Assembly: GCA_947475295.1 (NCBI GenBank)
Contig: CANJLF010000014.1
Coordinates: forward strand, 1 to 64,000
Direction of reading: 5' to 3'
DNA length: 64,000 nt
From: Fidelibacterota bacterium
Lineage (GTDB): Bacteria > Pseudomonadota > Alphaproteobacteria > Rhodospirillales > Rhodospirillaceae
In this document: positions 25,124 to 33,881 of the stretch, one piece after another
How positions within the stretch are numbered: position 1 is the first letter of the stretch
Layout: each line of letters opens with the position of its first letter
Translations under genes and position numbers: made by a program
Notes under the pieces: generated by a model
Databases searched by the model: none
The model's input: only the letters and a program-made list of their open reading frames with translations
What the model was told of the DNA's origin: nothing

Positions 25124-26173
25124 TTGACCGTCTATAACGCCCACAAAAAGAACCGCCGTCACCTCAACCTGGCACTTCAGGGCGGCGGGGCGCACGGCGC
25201 GTTTACCTGGGGCGTGCTGGACCGTCTGATGAAGGACGGGCGCATCTTCATCGACGGCATCAGCGGCACCAGCGCCGGGGCCATGAACGCGGTGGTGTTC
25301 ACTGACGGCTTTATCAAGGGCGGGCGCCAGGGCGCCATCGACGCCTTGCACACGTTTTGGCAGCAGGTGAGCGAACGGGCGCTGATCTCGTCCGGTCACG
25401 CGTCGCTGCCGTGGTTCATGCCCCAAGGCGGACAGAGCCAATGGAACGTCGACGACTTTCCGGCCTTCATGATGGCCGATTTTATCTCGCGCATGTTCTC
25501 TCCCTATCAGGTCAATCCGCTGGACATCAACCCGTTGCGCGACATTCTTTCAGAAATGGTCGACTTCGAAGGTTTGCGCAAGCGCAAAGACATCAAGCTC
25601 TTTGTCGCGGCCACCAATGTGAAGACCTGCAAGCTGAAAGTTTTTCGCGCCGAAGATATGTATGTTGAGGCCATCATGGCTTCGGCCTGCCTGCCGCTGG
25701 TGTTCCGCGCGGTCGAATTCCAAGGCGAGCAATATTGGGACGGCGGCTACCTCGCCAACCCAGCCATCTCGCCTTTGATTCATGAATGCGAGAGCAAGGA
25801 CGTGCTGATCGTCCAGATCAATCCCATGAACCGGCCCGACGTACCCAACACGGCGCGCGAGATACTCAACCGCATCAACGAAGTCAGCTTCAACGCCACA
25901 CTGGCGCGCGAGATGAGCGGCATTGCCACCATCTCCAACCTGATCGCGCAAGGCAAACTGCACGACACGCCCTTCCACCGTGTCAACTTCCACATGATCG
26001 TGGCGGAAGACGAGATGAGCAAACTCGGCGCGGCCTCGAAGTCCAACGCTGACTGGAAGTTCCTGACTTATCTTTATGAGCTGGGCGTCGCCACCACCGA
26101 TAAATGGCTGGCCGACAACTTCGACCAGATCGGCGTGCAATCCACCCTGGACATGGTCAAGTCTTATTCCTAG
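25124..26173 (+). CDS. Patatin-like phospholipase
   Basis: 349 residues, probably from TTG at 25124. The oxyanion loop GGGAHGAFTWGVLD, the nucleophile elbow GTSAG (GxSxG) and the catalytic Asp in YWDGGYLANP make the Ser-Asp dyad of patatin-like lipid acyl hydrolases. No signal peptide is seen, so it is cytoplasmic or a type-III/VI-like effector class cannot be excluded. The C-terminal half resembles alphaproteobacterial patatin proteins linked to polyhydroxybutyrate or membrane lipid turnover. The next gene starts 14 bases after it, suggesting co-transcription. Confidence 0.9.
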   Translation: MTVYNAHKKNRRHLNLALQGGGAHGAFTWGVLDRLMKDGRIFIDGISGTSAGAMNAVVFTDGFIKGGRQGAIDALHTFWQQVSERALISSGHASLPWFMPQGGQSQWNVDDFPAFMMADFISRMFSPYQVNPLDINPLRDILSEMVDFEGLRKRKDIKLFVAATNVKTCKLKVFRAEDMYVEAIMASACLPLVFRAVEFQGEQYWDGGYLANPAISPLIHECESKDVLIVQINPMNRPDVPNTAREILNRINEVSFNATLAREMSGIATISNLIAQGKLHDTPFHRVNFHMIVAEDEMSKLGAASKSNADWKFLTYLYELGVATTDKWLADNFDQIGVQSTLDMVKSYS

Positions 26174-26187
26174 CTTCGCCCCTACTT

Positions 26188-27411
26188 ATGACCGTTAAGG
26201 GCAATCCCAAAGTAGCAGTGATCGGCGGCGGACCGGCCGGCCTCATGGCGGCGGAAACGCTGCTGGCCGGCGGCGCACGCGTGGATCTCTACGACGCCAT
26301 GCCGTCGGCGGGGCGAAAGTTCCTCATGGCCGGGCGAGGGGGGCTGAACATCACCCATTCCGAGCCGAGCGATCAGTTTCTGCCGCGCTATGGCCGCCAC
26401 CGCGCCGATCTGGAGTCCGCGCTCGCGCAGTTTGGACCGGACGATTTGCGGAGCTGGGTACACTGTCTGGGCATCGAAACCTTCGTCGGCACATCGGGAC
26501 GCGTGTTTCCCACGGAAATGAAAGCAGCACCTTTGTTGCGGGCCTGGCTACGGCGCCTGCGCCACTCTGGCCTCACCCTGCATATGCGCCACCGCTGGCT
26601 CGGATGGGATGAGCGGAGCTTGATGTTTGAAACGCCGGCTGGGCCGCTCGCGGTAAACGCCGAGGCCGTGGTGCTGGCGCTGGGCGGCGGAAGCTGGCCT
26701 AAGCTTGGCTCCGATGGCGCTTGGGTGAAGATGCTGTCCGCGCGCGGCATTGCTGTGACACCGCTCCAGTCTGCCAATTGCGGCTTCGACGTGGCGTGGA
26801 GCGAACACTTTCGCACCAAGTTCGCCGGGCAGCCCGTGAAAGCAGTGATCGCGAGGGTAGGAGATGTTACGCGCAAGGGCGAGTTTGTCGTCACCGAGAC
26901 TGGCGTTGAAGGCGGGCTGATCTACACCTTCGCCGCCGCCGCCCGCGATACCCTCGCGGCTGGGGGCAAAGCCATCATTCATCTCGATCTCGCGCCGGCC
27001 CGCGATCTCAAGGCGCTGGTGCAAGCGCTATCGCGTCCCCGCGGCAAAAATTCGCTCGCCAATTATCTGCGCAAATACGCCGGCCTCGACGGCGTCAAGG
27101 CGGGACTGTTGCGCGAACTGCTACCGCCGGCGGACTTCGACGCTCCGGCCCGTCTGGCCGCCGCCATCAAAGCTTTGCCGGTGCCGCTCAAAGCCGCGCG
27201 GCCCGTGACCGAAGCCATCAGCACTGCCGGCGGTGTGGCCTTCGCAGGACTGGACGCCAATCTCATGCTGCGTACACTGCCGGGCGTGTTCTGCGCCGGT
27301 GAAATGCTGGACTGGGAGGCGCCCACCGGCGGCTATCTGCTGACGGCTTGCTTTGCCGGCGGCCGGGCGGCGGGCGCAGGGGCGCTGAAATGGCTGGCGT
27401 CAAAAGCCTGA
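26188..27411 (+). CDS. TIGR03862/HI0933-family flavoprotein
   Basis: 407 residues from ATG at 26188. The FAD-binding Rossmann motif is GGGPAGLMAAETLLAGG near the start. Then come the family signatures SAGRKFLMAGRGGLNITHSE, VVLALGGGSWPKLGSDG, GEFVVTETGVEGGLIY and ISTAGGVAFAGLD, and a C-terminal FAD part CAGEMLDWEAPTGGYLLTACFAGGR. It is a soluble cytoplasmic flavoprotein; members have been tied to menaquinone-independent reductions but the reaction is not established. It overlaps nothing and follows the patatin gene closely. Confidence 0.9.
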   Translation: MTVKGNPKVAVIGGGPAGLMAAETLLAGGARVDLYDAMPSAGRKFLMAGRGGLNITHSEPSDQFLPRYGRHRADLESALAQFGPDDLRSWVHCLGIETFVGTSGRVFPTEMKAAPLLRAWLRRLRHSGLTLHMRHRWLGWDERSLMFETPAGPLAVNAEAVVLALGGGSWPKLGSDGAWVKMLSARGIAVTPLQSANCGFDVAWSEHFRTKFAGQPVKAVIARVGDVTRKGEFVVTETGVEGGLIYTFAAAARDTLAAGGKAIIHLDLAPARDLKALVQALSRPRGKNSLANYLRKYAGLDGVKAGLLRELLPPADFDAPARLAAAIKALPVPLKAARPVTEAISTAGGVAFAGLDANLMLRTLPGVFCAGEMLDWEAPTGGYLLTACFAGGRAAGAGALKWLASKA

Positions 27412-27467
27412 CTTAGGCGCTTTTGGGCGCTTTTGCCTGCCGCCGGGGCATGATAAACCCCCGGCCC

Positions 27468-29399
27468 ATGTTGAGCATTTCCAATTTAACGTACCGCATC
27501 GGCGCGCGGGTTCTCCTCGACAGCGCCGACGTTTCAATCAACGCAGGACACCGGGTTGGGCTCGTCGGCCGCAACGGCACCGGCAAGACCACGCTTTTGC
27601 GCCTGATCACCGGCGAGCTGTCGCCGTCGGAAGGCACCATCGACGTGCCGCGCCGCTGGCGCATCGGCATTACCAGCCAGGAAGCGCCCCACGGTCCCAA
27701 GAACCTAGTCGATACCGTCATGGCCGCCGACCGGGAGCTGGTGGCGCTCATGGCCGAAGCCGAGACCGCCACCGACCCGGAACGCATCGGCGCAGTGCAT
27801 ATGCGCTTGGCCGACAAGGACGCGCACACCGCCAATGCCCGCGCGGCTGTGATCCTGGCCGGACTCGGTTTCGACGAAGCCGCCCAGCAGAAGCCCTGCG
27901 ACGACTTTTCCGGCGGCTGGCGCATGCGTGTCGCCCTGGCCGGGTTGCTGTTCACGCAACCGGAACTGCTGCTGCTGGATGAGCCCACCAACCACTTGGA
28001 CCTGGAAGCCACCATCTGGCTCGAGGACTATCTCAAGAATTATCCCGGCACGATCCTTCTGGTGAGCCACGACCGCGACCTGCTCAACCGTTCGGTCGAC
28101 GAGATTTTGCATCTCGAGAACGCCAAGATGACGCTCTATCGCGGCGGCTATGACAAGTTTGAAGAAACCCGCCGCATGCGCCTTGAGCAGAACGAAAAGC
28201 AGCGCGTAAAACAAAGCGCCAAGCGCGCAGATCTCGAGAAGTTCATTGCCCGCTTCCGCGCCAAGGCTACCAAAGCCAAACAAGCCCAGTCGCGCATCAA
28301 GATGCTGGAACGCATGCAGCCCATCGCCGAGCACCATGAGGAGGGCAGCATCAGCTTCATGTTCCCGGAGCCGGAACAGTTGTCGCCGCCCTTGGTGAAC
28401 ATGGAGAAGGTGGCCATCGGCTACGACGGCAAGGCGGTGTTGAGCAACCTTTCGCTGCGCATTGATACCGACGACCGCGTCGCCTTGCTGGGCGCCAACG
28501 GCAACGGCAAGTCGACCTTGGTTAAATTACTGGCCGGGCGGCTTGAAGCCATGTCCGGCGTGTTTTCAAAGTCGGGCAAGCTGCGCGTTGGATACTTCGC
28601 CCAGCATCAGTCCGAAGAACTCGACATGAACGCAACGCCCGTTTTGGAAATGCAGCGCCGCCGGCCGCAAGATTCCGAAACCGCTTTGCGCAGTCATCTG
28701 GGCCGCTTCGGCTTCGGCCAGCAGAAAGCGCTGACGAAAATCTCCAGCCTGTCGGGCGGCGAGAAGGCGCGGCTCTTGTTCGCACTGATGACCGTGGCCA
28801 AGCCCCACGTCCTGTTGCTGGACGAGCCCACCAATCACCTCGACATGGATTCCCGCCAGGCCCTGGCGGAGGCCATTAATGCCTTCGAGGGCGCCGTGGT
28901 GCTCATCAGCCACGATCCGCACGTCATCGAACTCACCGTCGACCGCTTCTGGCTGGTGGAAAACGGTCGTGTGCAGAACTACGACGGCGATATGGACGAT
29001 TACCGCGAGCATCTGCTGGGCAATGCCGCTAACCGGCGCTCCGGCCGGCGCGACGACAGCGAGCGCGGCGATCGGGACGGCGGCAAAAAGGACGATCGCA
29101 AGCGCGCCGCGGAAAAGCGGCAGGCTCTAGGTCCGTTGAAAAAGCGCCTGCAGCAGGCGGAAAAGACCGTTGTTACCCTGGAGGCCGAGCGCGCCAAACT
29201 CCGCCAGACTATGGCCGACCCCAAGGTCTACGGCAAAGACGTCGGTAAAATGCTCGACATGCAAAAGCAGCTGGGCCAGATCGAAAAGAATCTGGCCACG
29301 GCTGAAAACGAATGGCTGAATGTTCAAGAAGAGTTCGAGCGAGCCCAGGGCGAAAGCACCGCCGCGCATAAGGTAAGCACCGAAGGGCAAAGCGATTGA
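27468..29399 (+). CDS. ABC-F family ATPase (Uup/YheS-like)
   Basis: 643 residues from ATG at 27468; an in-frame ATG at 27450 is possible. Two ATPase domains are fused: Walker A GRNGTGKTTLL and GANGNGKSTLV, signatures FSGGWRMRVALA and LSGGEKARLLFA, and Walker B LLLLDEPTNHLD and VLLLDEPTNHLD. A charged linker (about residues 230-310) is the P-site interaction motif typical of ABC-F. There is no membrane domain. These proteins act on stalled ribosomes, and the coiled C-terminus (GPLKKRLQQAEKTVVTLEAER) resembles YheS/Uup. Antibiotic-resistance role is not implied. Confidence 0.95.
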   Translation: MLSISNLTYRIGARVLLDSADVSINAGHRVGLVGRNGTGKTTLLRLITGELSPSEGTIDVPRRWRIGITSQEAPHGPKNLVDTVMAADRELVALMAEAETATDPERIGAVHMRLADKDAHTANARAAVILAGLGFDEAAQQKPCDDFSGGWRMRVALAGLLFTQPELLLLDEPTNHLDLEATIWLEDYLKNYPGTILLVSHDRDLLNRSVDEILHLENAKMTLYRGGYDKFEETRRMRLEQNEKQRVKQSAKRADLEKFIARFRAKATKAKQAQSRIKMLERMQPIAEHHEEGSISFMFPEPEQLSPPLVNMEKVAIGYDGKAVLSNLSLRIDTDDRVALLGANGNGKSTLVKLLAGRLEAMSGVFSKSGKLRVGYFAQHQSEELDMNATPVLEMQRRRPQDSETALRSHLGRFGFGQQKALTKISSLSGGEKARLLFALMTVAKPHVLLLDEPTNHLDMDSRQALAEAINAFEGAVVLISHDPHVIELTVDRFWLVENGRVQNYDGDMDDYREHLLGNAANRRSGRRDDSERGDRDGGKKDDRKRAAEKRQALGPLKKRLQQAEKTVVTLEAERAKLRQTMADPKVYGKDVGKMLDMQKQLGQIEKNLATAENEWLNVQEEFERAQGESTAAHKVSTEGQSD

Positions 29400-29601
29400 G
29401 CAGATTACCCCGATAATCGCCATCATGGCTGAAATCGCCCGCTGCTTGACGCTGCATTGATCATGTTGACTGCCCCTTAAGACCGGACCTGGGAGCGCGA
29501 AACGGCGCTAAATGTCCTCTAGACCCCCGCCTTAAACCTCATTACCTACACTAACACAAAGTCCTATCAAAGGCTTAACCGATTGTGGAGCGTCCAGATC
29601 T

Positions 29602-29976
29602 ATGACGCCCGGTCTCTTCGACCCCGACCCAGCGGCCCCGGAGCGGCTAAAAACGGAGTTGCGAGTCCAGGCCTGGCTGAGGCGTTGCGCCGTCGCCGGG
29701 CTCATGGCGACGATCGCCCGCAAAGGCGATCCCGACGCCGGCGCCCTGTTTCTGAAGGTCAATCGGTTTGCCGCCGGCTGCGAGGTTTTTTCCGGCGTTA
29801 CAGGACCCGACGGTACGCCGGCCTGGCTCCGGGCCACGGGGCCCAAGTCGGTCTCCGAGAAGGACGCCGATACCTATCTCGCGCGGCAGGGGAAATACGA
29901 CCCCGACCTATGGGTGCTGGAAATTGAGGACCCCAAAGCTCAGTTTGTCCTCGACGGCAAGGTTTTAGAGATATGA
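29602..29976 (+). CDS. DUF1491 family protein
   Basis: 124 residues. The core RLKTELRVQAWLRRCAVAG, RKGDPDAGALFLKVNRF and KYDPDLWVLEIEDP matches DUF1491, a small cytoplasmic family found almost only in alphaproteobacteria. No enzymatic motif is known. It lies 150 bases upstream of gcrA and may share its transcript. GGAG is 12 bases before the ATG. Confidence 0.85.
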   Translation: MTPGLFDPDPAAPERLKTELRVQAWLRRCAVAGLMATIARKGDPDAGALFLKVNRFAAGCEVFSGVTGPDGTPAWLRATGPKSVSEKDADTYLARQGKYDPDLWVLEIEDPKAQFVLDGKVLEI

Positions 29977-30127
29977 CTTCATTAGTTTTTGACGCCGATT
30001 TCAACTGGACTGCGTGTGGACTCGCCTCGGCCAGCCGAGTATGTTCGCCGCTGCCTCCCGGCCGGCGGAAGGCCGGCAATATTTGGTTCGCGCGCGTTTT
30101 ACGCGTGCGTTGGGGTGTGGGGACGCC

Positions 30128-30520
30128 ATGGGCTGGAACGACGAAAAAATCGGACGACTGAAAAAACTGTGGTCGGAAGGATTGACCACAGGTGAAATCG
30201 GCAAGCACCTCGGCGTGTCGAAGAATGCCGTCGTGGGCAAAGCTCACCGCCTCGGCCTCAAGGGCCGCCCGTCGCCGATCAAGCGCCAGGACGTGAAAGC
30301 GCCGGTCGCGAAGAAGGTCGAAACGCGGATCTTCACCCTGACGGATTTGTCGGCGCAAACCTGCCGTTGGCCCATCGGCGATCCGAAGCACGAAGACTTC
30401 CGTTTCTGCGGCAAGCCGGTTGCGGCCGGAAAGCCCTATTGCGCCGAGCACTGCGCCACCGCTTACGTCGGCTCGGGCAAGTCCGCGCCCCGTAACAACA
30501 ACAGCGAGGACGCCGCCTAG
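30128..30520 (+). CDS. gcrA: GcrA cell-cycle regulator
   Basis: 130 residues from ATG at 30128. The N-terminal helix-turn-helix reads MGWNDEKIGRLKKLWSEGL, then GEIGKHLGVSKNAVVGKAHRLGLKGR. The C-terminus has the conserved CRWPIGDPKHEDFRFCG and KPYCAEHCATAYVG, a cysteine pattern that may bind metal. GcrA works with sigma-70 at promoters carrying CcrM-methylated GANTC sites in Caulobacter relatives. A GACTC occurs upstream at about 30013, but one site is not informative. It sits alone downstream of a DUF1491 gene. Confidence 0.96.
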   Translation: MGWNDEKIGRLKKLWSEGLTTGEIGKHLGVSKNAVVGKAHRLGLKGRPSPIKRQDVKAPVAKKVETRIFTLTDLSAQTCRWPIGDPKHEDFRFCGKPVAAGKPYCAEHCATAYVGSGKSAPRNNNSEDAA

Positions 30521-30749
30521 GACTCCTCGGCGTTTCGACTTGACGTTTGGCGCTCTTGTTCCGATATGCTTCTTTGCTGCGGTGCGAATAAGCGAGGCAC
30601 CCAAAGACCTTACCCTCGTGGGGATACACATTCTGTGTTTTCCTCAGTGATCCAAGGATGTTACAAGTTTCTGTGCGTTGTGTTTTGGGGAACGAGCCCG
30701 TCCACGGTAGCCCCCCAATGGCTGCCGTCAACCCTATGTGCATATCCGG
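30521..30749. other. Structured intergenic stretch, possible small RNA
   Basis: No gene is visible. A GGTGC/GCACC hairpin (about 30580-30602) and an imperfect hairpin GGGGATACACA with TGTGTTTTCCTC (about 30619-30643) are followed by a G-rich and C-rich tail. A 6S-like or regulatory RNA is conceivable, but flanking genes are not those usual for 6S RNA. It may also hold the promoter of the next gene. Confidence 0.3.
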
Positions 30750-31577
30750 ATGACTCTCGCGGTCAAATTCTGGGGCGTCCGCGGCAGCATTGCCTGTCCC
30801 TCACCGGAACATGTGGTGTACGGCGGTAATACGAGTTGCCTCGAGATCTTCGCGGGCGACCAACGCATTGTTTTGGACGCCGGCACTGGCATTCGCGGTC
30901 TGGGCCAGGAGTTCGCCCGCGACGGCCTTAAAAAGGGCGCCCTGCTGTTGACCCACACTCATTGGGATCACATCAACGGCTTTCCGTTTTTCGCCCCGAT
31001 GTTCATGCCGAATTACGAGTTCGGAATTTATTCGGGCCACCTTTCCAACGCCGGCGGTGTCGAGAACGTCTTGTCCAGCCAGATGGCGAACCCCTTGTTC
31101 CCGGTGCCGCTGGAGGCCCTGCAAGCCAAGCTGCGCTTTGTCGATTTCGAAGCCGGGGAAAGCTGGGACCACGGCGGCGGCGTGAAGATCGTTACCATGC
31201 CGCTCAACCATCCTAACGGCGCTACCGGTTACCGTATCGAATACGGCGGCAATTCGATCTGCTACGTCACCGACACCGAGCATGTCATCAACAAGCCCGA
31301 TCAGAATGTCTTGAAACTCATCGATGGCTCCGATCTCGTGATCTACGACAGCACCTACACCGATGCCGAGTTCCCGGCGAAAATCGGTTGGGGCCATTCG
31401 TCTTGGGAAGAGGGCGTGCGCCTTTGCAAAATGGCCAACGTCGGACAGCTCGCGATCTTCCACCACGACCCCGACCACAACGACGACTTCATGGCGCAGT
31501 TGGAGCGCACTTCGCGCAAAGCTTGGGCCGGTGCGGTGGTTGCTCGCGAGCAGATGATCATCACGCCGCGGCGTTAG
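30750..31577 (+). CDS. MBL-fold metallohydrolase
   Basis: About 275 residues from ATG at 30750; GTG at 30738 is possible and neither has a strong ribosome binding site. It starts AVKFWGVRGSIACP, followed by the metal motif LLTHTHWDHINGFPFF (HxHxDH), and further ligands in TMPLNHPNG, CYVTDTEH and IFHHDPDHND. The pattern is that of cytoplasmic beta-lactamase-fold hydrolases in COG1235, close to phosphodiesterase and RNase Z types. It probably cleaves a phosphodiester, but the substrate is unknown. It is followed after 21 bases by a YkgJ gene. Confidence 0.88.
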   Translation: MTLAVKFWGVRGSIACPSPEHVVYGGNTSCLEIFAGDQRIVLDAGTGIRGLGQEFARDGLKKGALLLTHTHWDHINGFPFFAPMFMPNYEFGIYSGHLSNAGGVENVLSSQMANPLFPVPLEALQAKLRFVDFEAGESWDHGGGVKIVTMPLNHPNGATGYRIEYGGNSICYVTDTEHVINKPDQNVLKLIDGSDLVIYDSTYTDAEFPAKIGWGHSSWEEGVRLCKMANVGQLAIFHHDPDHNDDFMAQLERTSRKAWAGAVVAREQMIITPRR

Positions 31578-31598
31578 CCGCGCTGCGGGTGAGGGGCC

Positions 31599-32441
31599 AT
31601 GTCGCGCGATCAAAGACGGCTTACGCTCAAGGGATATCTCAAAGAATACGAACGCGGCGGCTTTAGTCCCGACCGCCCGCCCACACTCTTTGGCCTTGTG
31701 CGCGAGTTGGTCGATATCCTTGAGGATTCCAAAAACCCGAAGCGCATGGGCGATGCCGGGGCTCATCTTTATAAGGTCTATGACACCTGCGCCAAAAAAT
31801 ACGCCGGCCGTGAAGCCGTGGCCTGCAAGAAGGGCTGCGGCTATTGCTGCCATACCTTGGTGACCATCACGGCGCCGGAGATTTTTGTGTTGGCGCGGGC
31901 CGTACAAGAGCGCTGGAAACATCCCGAAGACTCATTCAAAGCGGACTTTGAAAAGGCGGAAGCCGGTACGCGCGGGCTTACTCTATTGCAGCGTCAGACC
32001 GGGCGCTTGGCCTGTCCGCTGCTGTCGGAGAGTTCCTGCTCGTTCTATATGCCGCGTCCGCTCACCTGCCGCGGCTATGCTTCAACGTCGCTGCCCGCGT
32101 GTCTCGATTTGTATAATCATGCTGTGAACAATGTCCCGCATCCGCTGATCAATCAGGCGATGCGTTCATTTATTTTCGCGGGCCTGCACGCGGCGCTTGG
32201 GTTGACAGGTTTCGATACGCGCGAGTTTGAATTGGGCCACGCGCTGCACGTCGCATTGCAGCCGCGCGCCGAGGCCCGCTGGCTGGCTGGTGAAGCAATC
32301 TTCGATGGCGTAGCTCAAGCCGAGCAAGCGCCCGAACGCGCGCAAGGGCGCCAAGATTTTCAGTTTCTAGTACAGGTTCTCAAGGACGGCGCTTACGGCA
32401 AGGACGTGCCGGCGAACCCGTGGTTTGGATGGACCAGCTGA
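31599..32441 (+). CDS. YkgJ-family cysteine-cluster protein
   Basis: 280 residues. The family motif is CKKGCGYCCHT at about residues 76-86, with further Cys in ACPLLSESSC, PLTCRGYASTSLPAC. This arrangement can bind zinc or an Fe-S cluster. It is cytoplasmic and has no known reaction. Neighbouring MBL-fold gene is 21 bases upstream, so they are likely one operon. A pair of competing inverted repeats follows its stop codon. Confidence 0.85.
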   Translation: MSRDQRRLTLKGYLKEYERGGFSPDRPPTLFGLVRELVDILEDSKNPKRMGDAGAHLYKVYDTCAKKYAGREAVACKKGCGYCCHTLVTITAPEIFVLARAVQERWKHPEDSFKADFEKAEAGTRGLTLLQRQTGRLACPLLSESSCSFYMPRPLTCRGYASTSLPACLDLYNHAVNNVPHPLINQAMRSFIFAGLHAALGLTGFDTREFELGHALHVALQPRAEARWLAGEAIFDGVAQAEQAPERAQGRQDFQFLVQVLKDGAYGKDVPANPWFGWTS

Positions 32442-32461
32442 GAGAAGTGGTGCGTAAAACG

Positions 32462-32507
32462 AATCTAGGAGCTGCAATCTAGGAACCACTGGGGCTCCTA
32501 GATTGCA
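32462..32507. terminator. Overlapping inverted repeats, terminator-like
   Basis: AATCTAGGAGC at 32462-32472 pairs perfectly with GCTCCTAGATT at 32494-32504. A second copy, TGCAATCTAGG at 32473-32483, pairs perfectly with CCTAGATTGCA at 32497-32507. Both use the same right arm, so the two hairpins exclude each other. It sits between two converging genes. No T-run follows. Confidence 0.65.
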
Positions 32508-32525
32508 TCCACAGAAAGTAGCCGA

Positions 32526-32999
32526 TTATTTCGCCGCAGGCGCGGACTTTGCGCGTTCGCCCGGTTGGAACATGAATTTGGGATCGGGCCTCATCGAGGC
32601 AGGGAAGAGCGCGTCGAGCGCAACCACCTTCTTTATCATCGCCTCATGAAGCGGGCGAAGCACAGCTTCATCGTTGGTGGTGTTCTTGTCCGAGACGGCC
32701 TGTCCGGCCGCAACCGCTTCCTTAAGCGCGGCGGTCACCTTTGTCTTCAGCGCCGGCGACTCATCCGCCATGGCCTTCTCAAGAGCCTCGGCGGCTTCGT
32801 GGAACTCCATATTCTCGTGCGGAATGCGATCGAATGTCTTGCGATCGATCTGGCGCCCAAAGTCGTTCTGGACGTGCGTCAGCAGCTTCAGCACGTAGGC
32901 GATCTTATCGGGCGACTTCAGTTCTTGAGCCTGGGCGTGCGGCGCGGTCAGAGCGAGTGCGACGGCCGCCAGGAGTGCGGTGGCATACTTCCTCAGCAT
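32526..32999 (-). CDS. Unknown exported helical protein
   Basis: 157 residues with a signal peptide (ALLAAVALALTAPHAQA). The mature part is four predicted helices: IAYVLKLLTHVQNDFGRQI, FHEAAEALEKAMAD, LKTKVTAALKEAVAAG and VLRPLHEAMIKKVVALDALF. The layout resembles a cytochrome c'-like four-helix bundle but has no CxxCH heme motif, so it does not bind heme covalently. It lies 36 bases downstream of the azurin-like gene on the same strand and is likely its operon partner. Confidence 0.65.
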   Translation of the reverse strand: MLRKYATALLAAVALALTAPHAQAQELKSPDKIAYVLKLLTHVQNDFGRQIDRKTFDRIPHENMEFHEAAEALEKAMADESPALKTKVTAALKEAVAAGQAVSDKNTTNDEAVLRPLHEAMIKKVVALDALFPASMRPDPKFMFQPGERAKSAPAAK

Positions 33000-33035
33000 C
33001 TTTATCTCCCTGTCTAACGTTGTGTGTAGAATTTT

Positions 33036-33560
33036 TCAGTTTTCGGTGACGTGTAGAATACCGTGCATGTCTTCGCCATGGCCTGGCGTCGTGCACATGA
33101 AGGGATAGTCGCCCGGCGCCGGCGCGATAAATTCAAAAGTCACATGCGCGCCTTTACCGATGAGCGGCGTCGCGGCGAGCACATTTGGATCGTCTTTTTG
33201 CAGCCAGTTGTTTGCCTCGCCGGCGGCGATACCGGCCGTTTCCACGGCTTCCATTGTGCCGGGTTTGACCAATACCCAATTGTGGCTTTGGGTGAGAATC
33301 TCTCCAGCGTGATGGAAGGTCAATTTGACGCGCGCGCCGGTCGGCGCCGCCAATTCATTCGGCACGAAGTACGGAAAATCGCCATCGCTCTCGATCGTGA
33401 GCGTGACCTCTTTCGGTGCTTCTTTCGCGGCCTCTTTCTGCTCTTCTTTCGGCTTGTCGCACCCTGCGAGTGCGAGCAAGCCAAGGCAGCATAGGGACAC
33501 GGCCACGGCGCGTCGCGCAGCGGATGCGTTCGATCGCGTTGAGTGTCGCTGGAAAGTCAT
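33036..33560 (-). CDS. Azurin-like copper lipoprotein
   Basis: 174 residues from ATG at 33560, seven bases after AAGGAC. A lipobox LALAGC makes Cys34 the likely lipidation site. A Lys/Glu linker precedes a cupredoxin domain. The type-1 copper ligands fit azurin: His93 in QSHNWVL and Cys156, His161 and Met165 in MCTTPGHGEDM (C-x4-H-x3-M). It probably carries electrons at the membrane surface. The downstream helical protein is its probable operon partner. Its electron donor and acceptor are unknown. Confidence 0.9.
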   Translation of the reverse strand: MTFQRHSTRSNASAARRAVAVSLCCLGLLALAGCDKPKEEQKEAAKEAPKEVTLTIESDGDFPYFVPNELAAPTGARVKLTFHHAGEILTQSHNWVLVKPGTMEAVETAGIAAGEANNWLQKDDPNVLAATPLIGKGAHVTFEFIAPAPGDYPFMCTTPGHGEDMHGILHVTEN

Positions 33561-33671
33561 AGTCAGGTCCTTGGCAGAGGTGTCGGGGAGCATCGGGCAC
33601 GCGGCTCGCGCTGGCAAATGAGCATTGCATTAAAAATAAGCCGAATTGGGGCAATTGATAAACGCGGCGTC

Positions 33672-33754
33672 ATCCTGGGCCTTGTGCCCGGGATCCAGGG
33701 CAAATCGCGCCGTTGGAATTTGCTGCCCTGGGTCCCCGCGACAAGCGCGGGGAC
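33672..33754. repeat. Two extragenic palindromic repeats
   Basis: ATCCTGGGC-CTTGT-GCCCGGGAT at 33672-33694 (one wobble) and GTCCCCGCG-ACAAG-CGCGGGGAC at 33732-33754 (perfect 9-bp stem). Such pairs, with 'cgtcatcctgggc' wording, are scattered between genes in many alphaproteobacteria. They lie upstream of the azurin gene and downstream of tRNA-Asn. Confidence 0.65.
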
Positions 33755-33796
33755 ATCAGCTTTTGTAAGCTCGCGACGCTCGCTACGAAAGCTAGA

Positions 33797-33871
33797 TGGC
33801 TCCGGCGACAGGACTCGAACCTGTAACCCCGCGGTTAACAGCCGCGTGCTCTACCATTGAGCTACGCCGGA
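33797..33871 (-). tRNA. tRNA-Asn (GUU)
   Basis: 75 nucleotides with encoded CCA. Acceptor arms TCCGGCG and CGCCGGA pair fully. The anticodon loop CTGTTAA gives GUU and the T-loop is GGTTCGAGTCC. It is ten bases downstream of tRNA-Cys on the same strand, so one transcript is likely. Confidence 0.96.
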
Positions 33872-33881
33872 ACAGCGCATA

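Noticed and set aside
30801-31922. 373-residue frame antisense to the MBL-fold and YkgJ genes
   Set aside because: It spans two good genes and has no family pattern.
33669-33760. Palindromes considered as a CRISPR or IS end
   Set aside because: Only two dissimilar stems, no regular spacing, and no cas or transposase gene.
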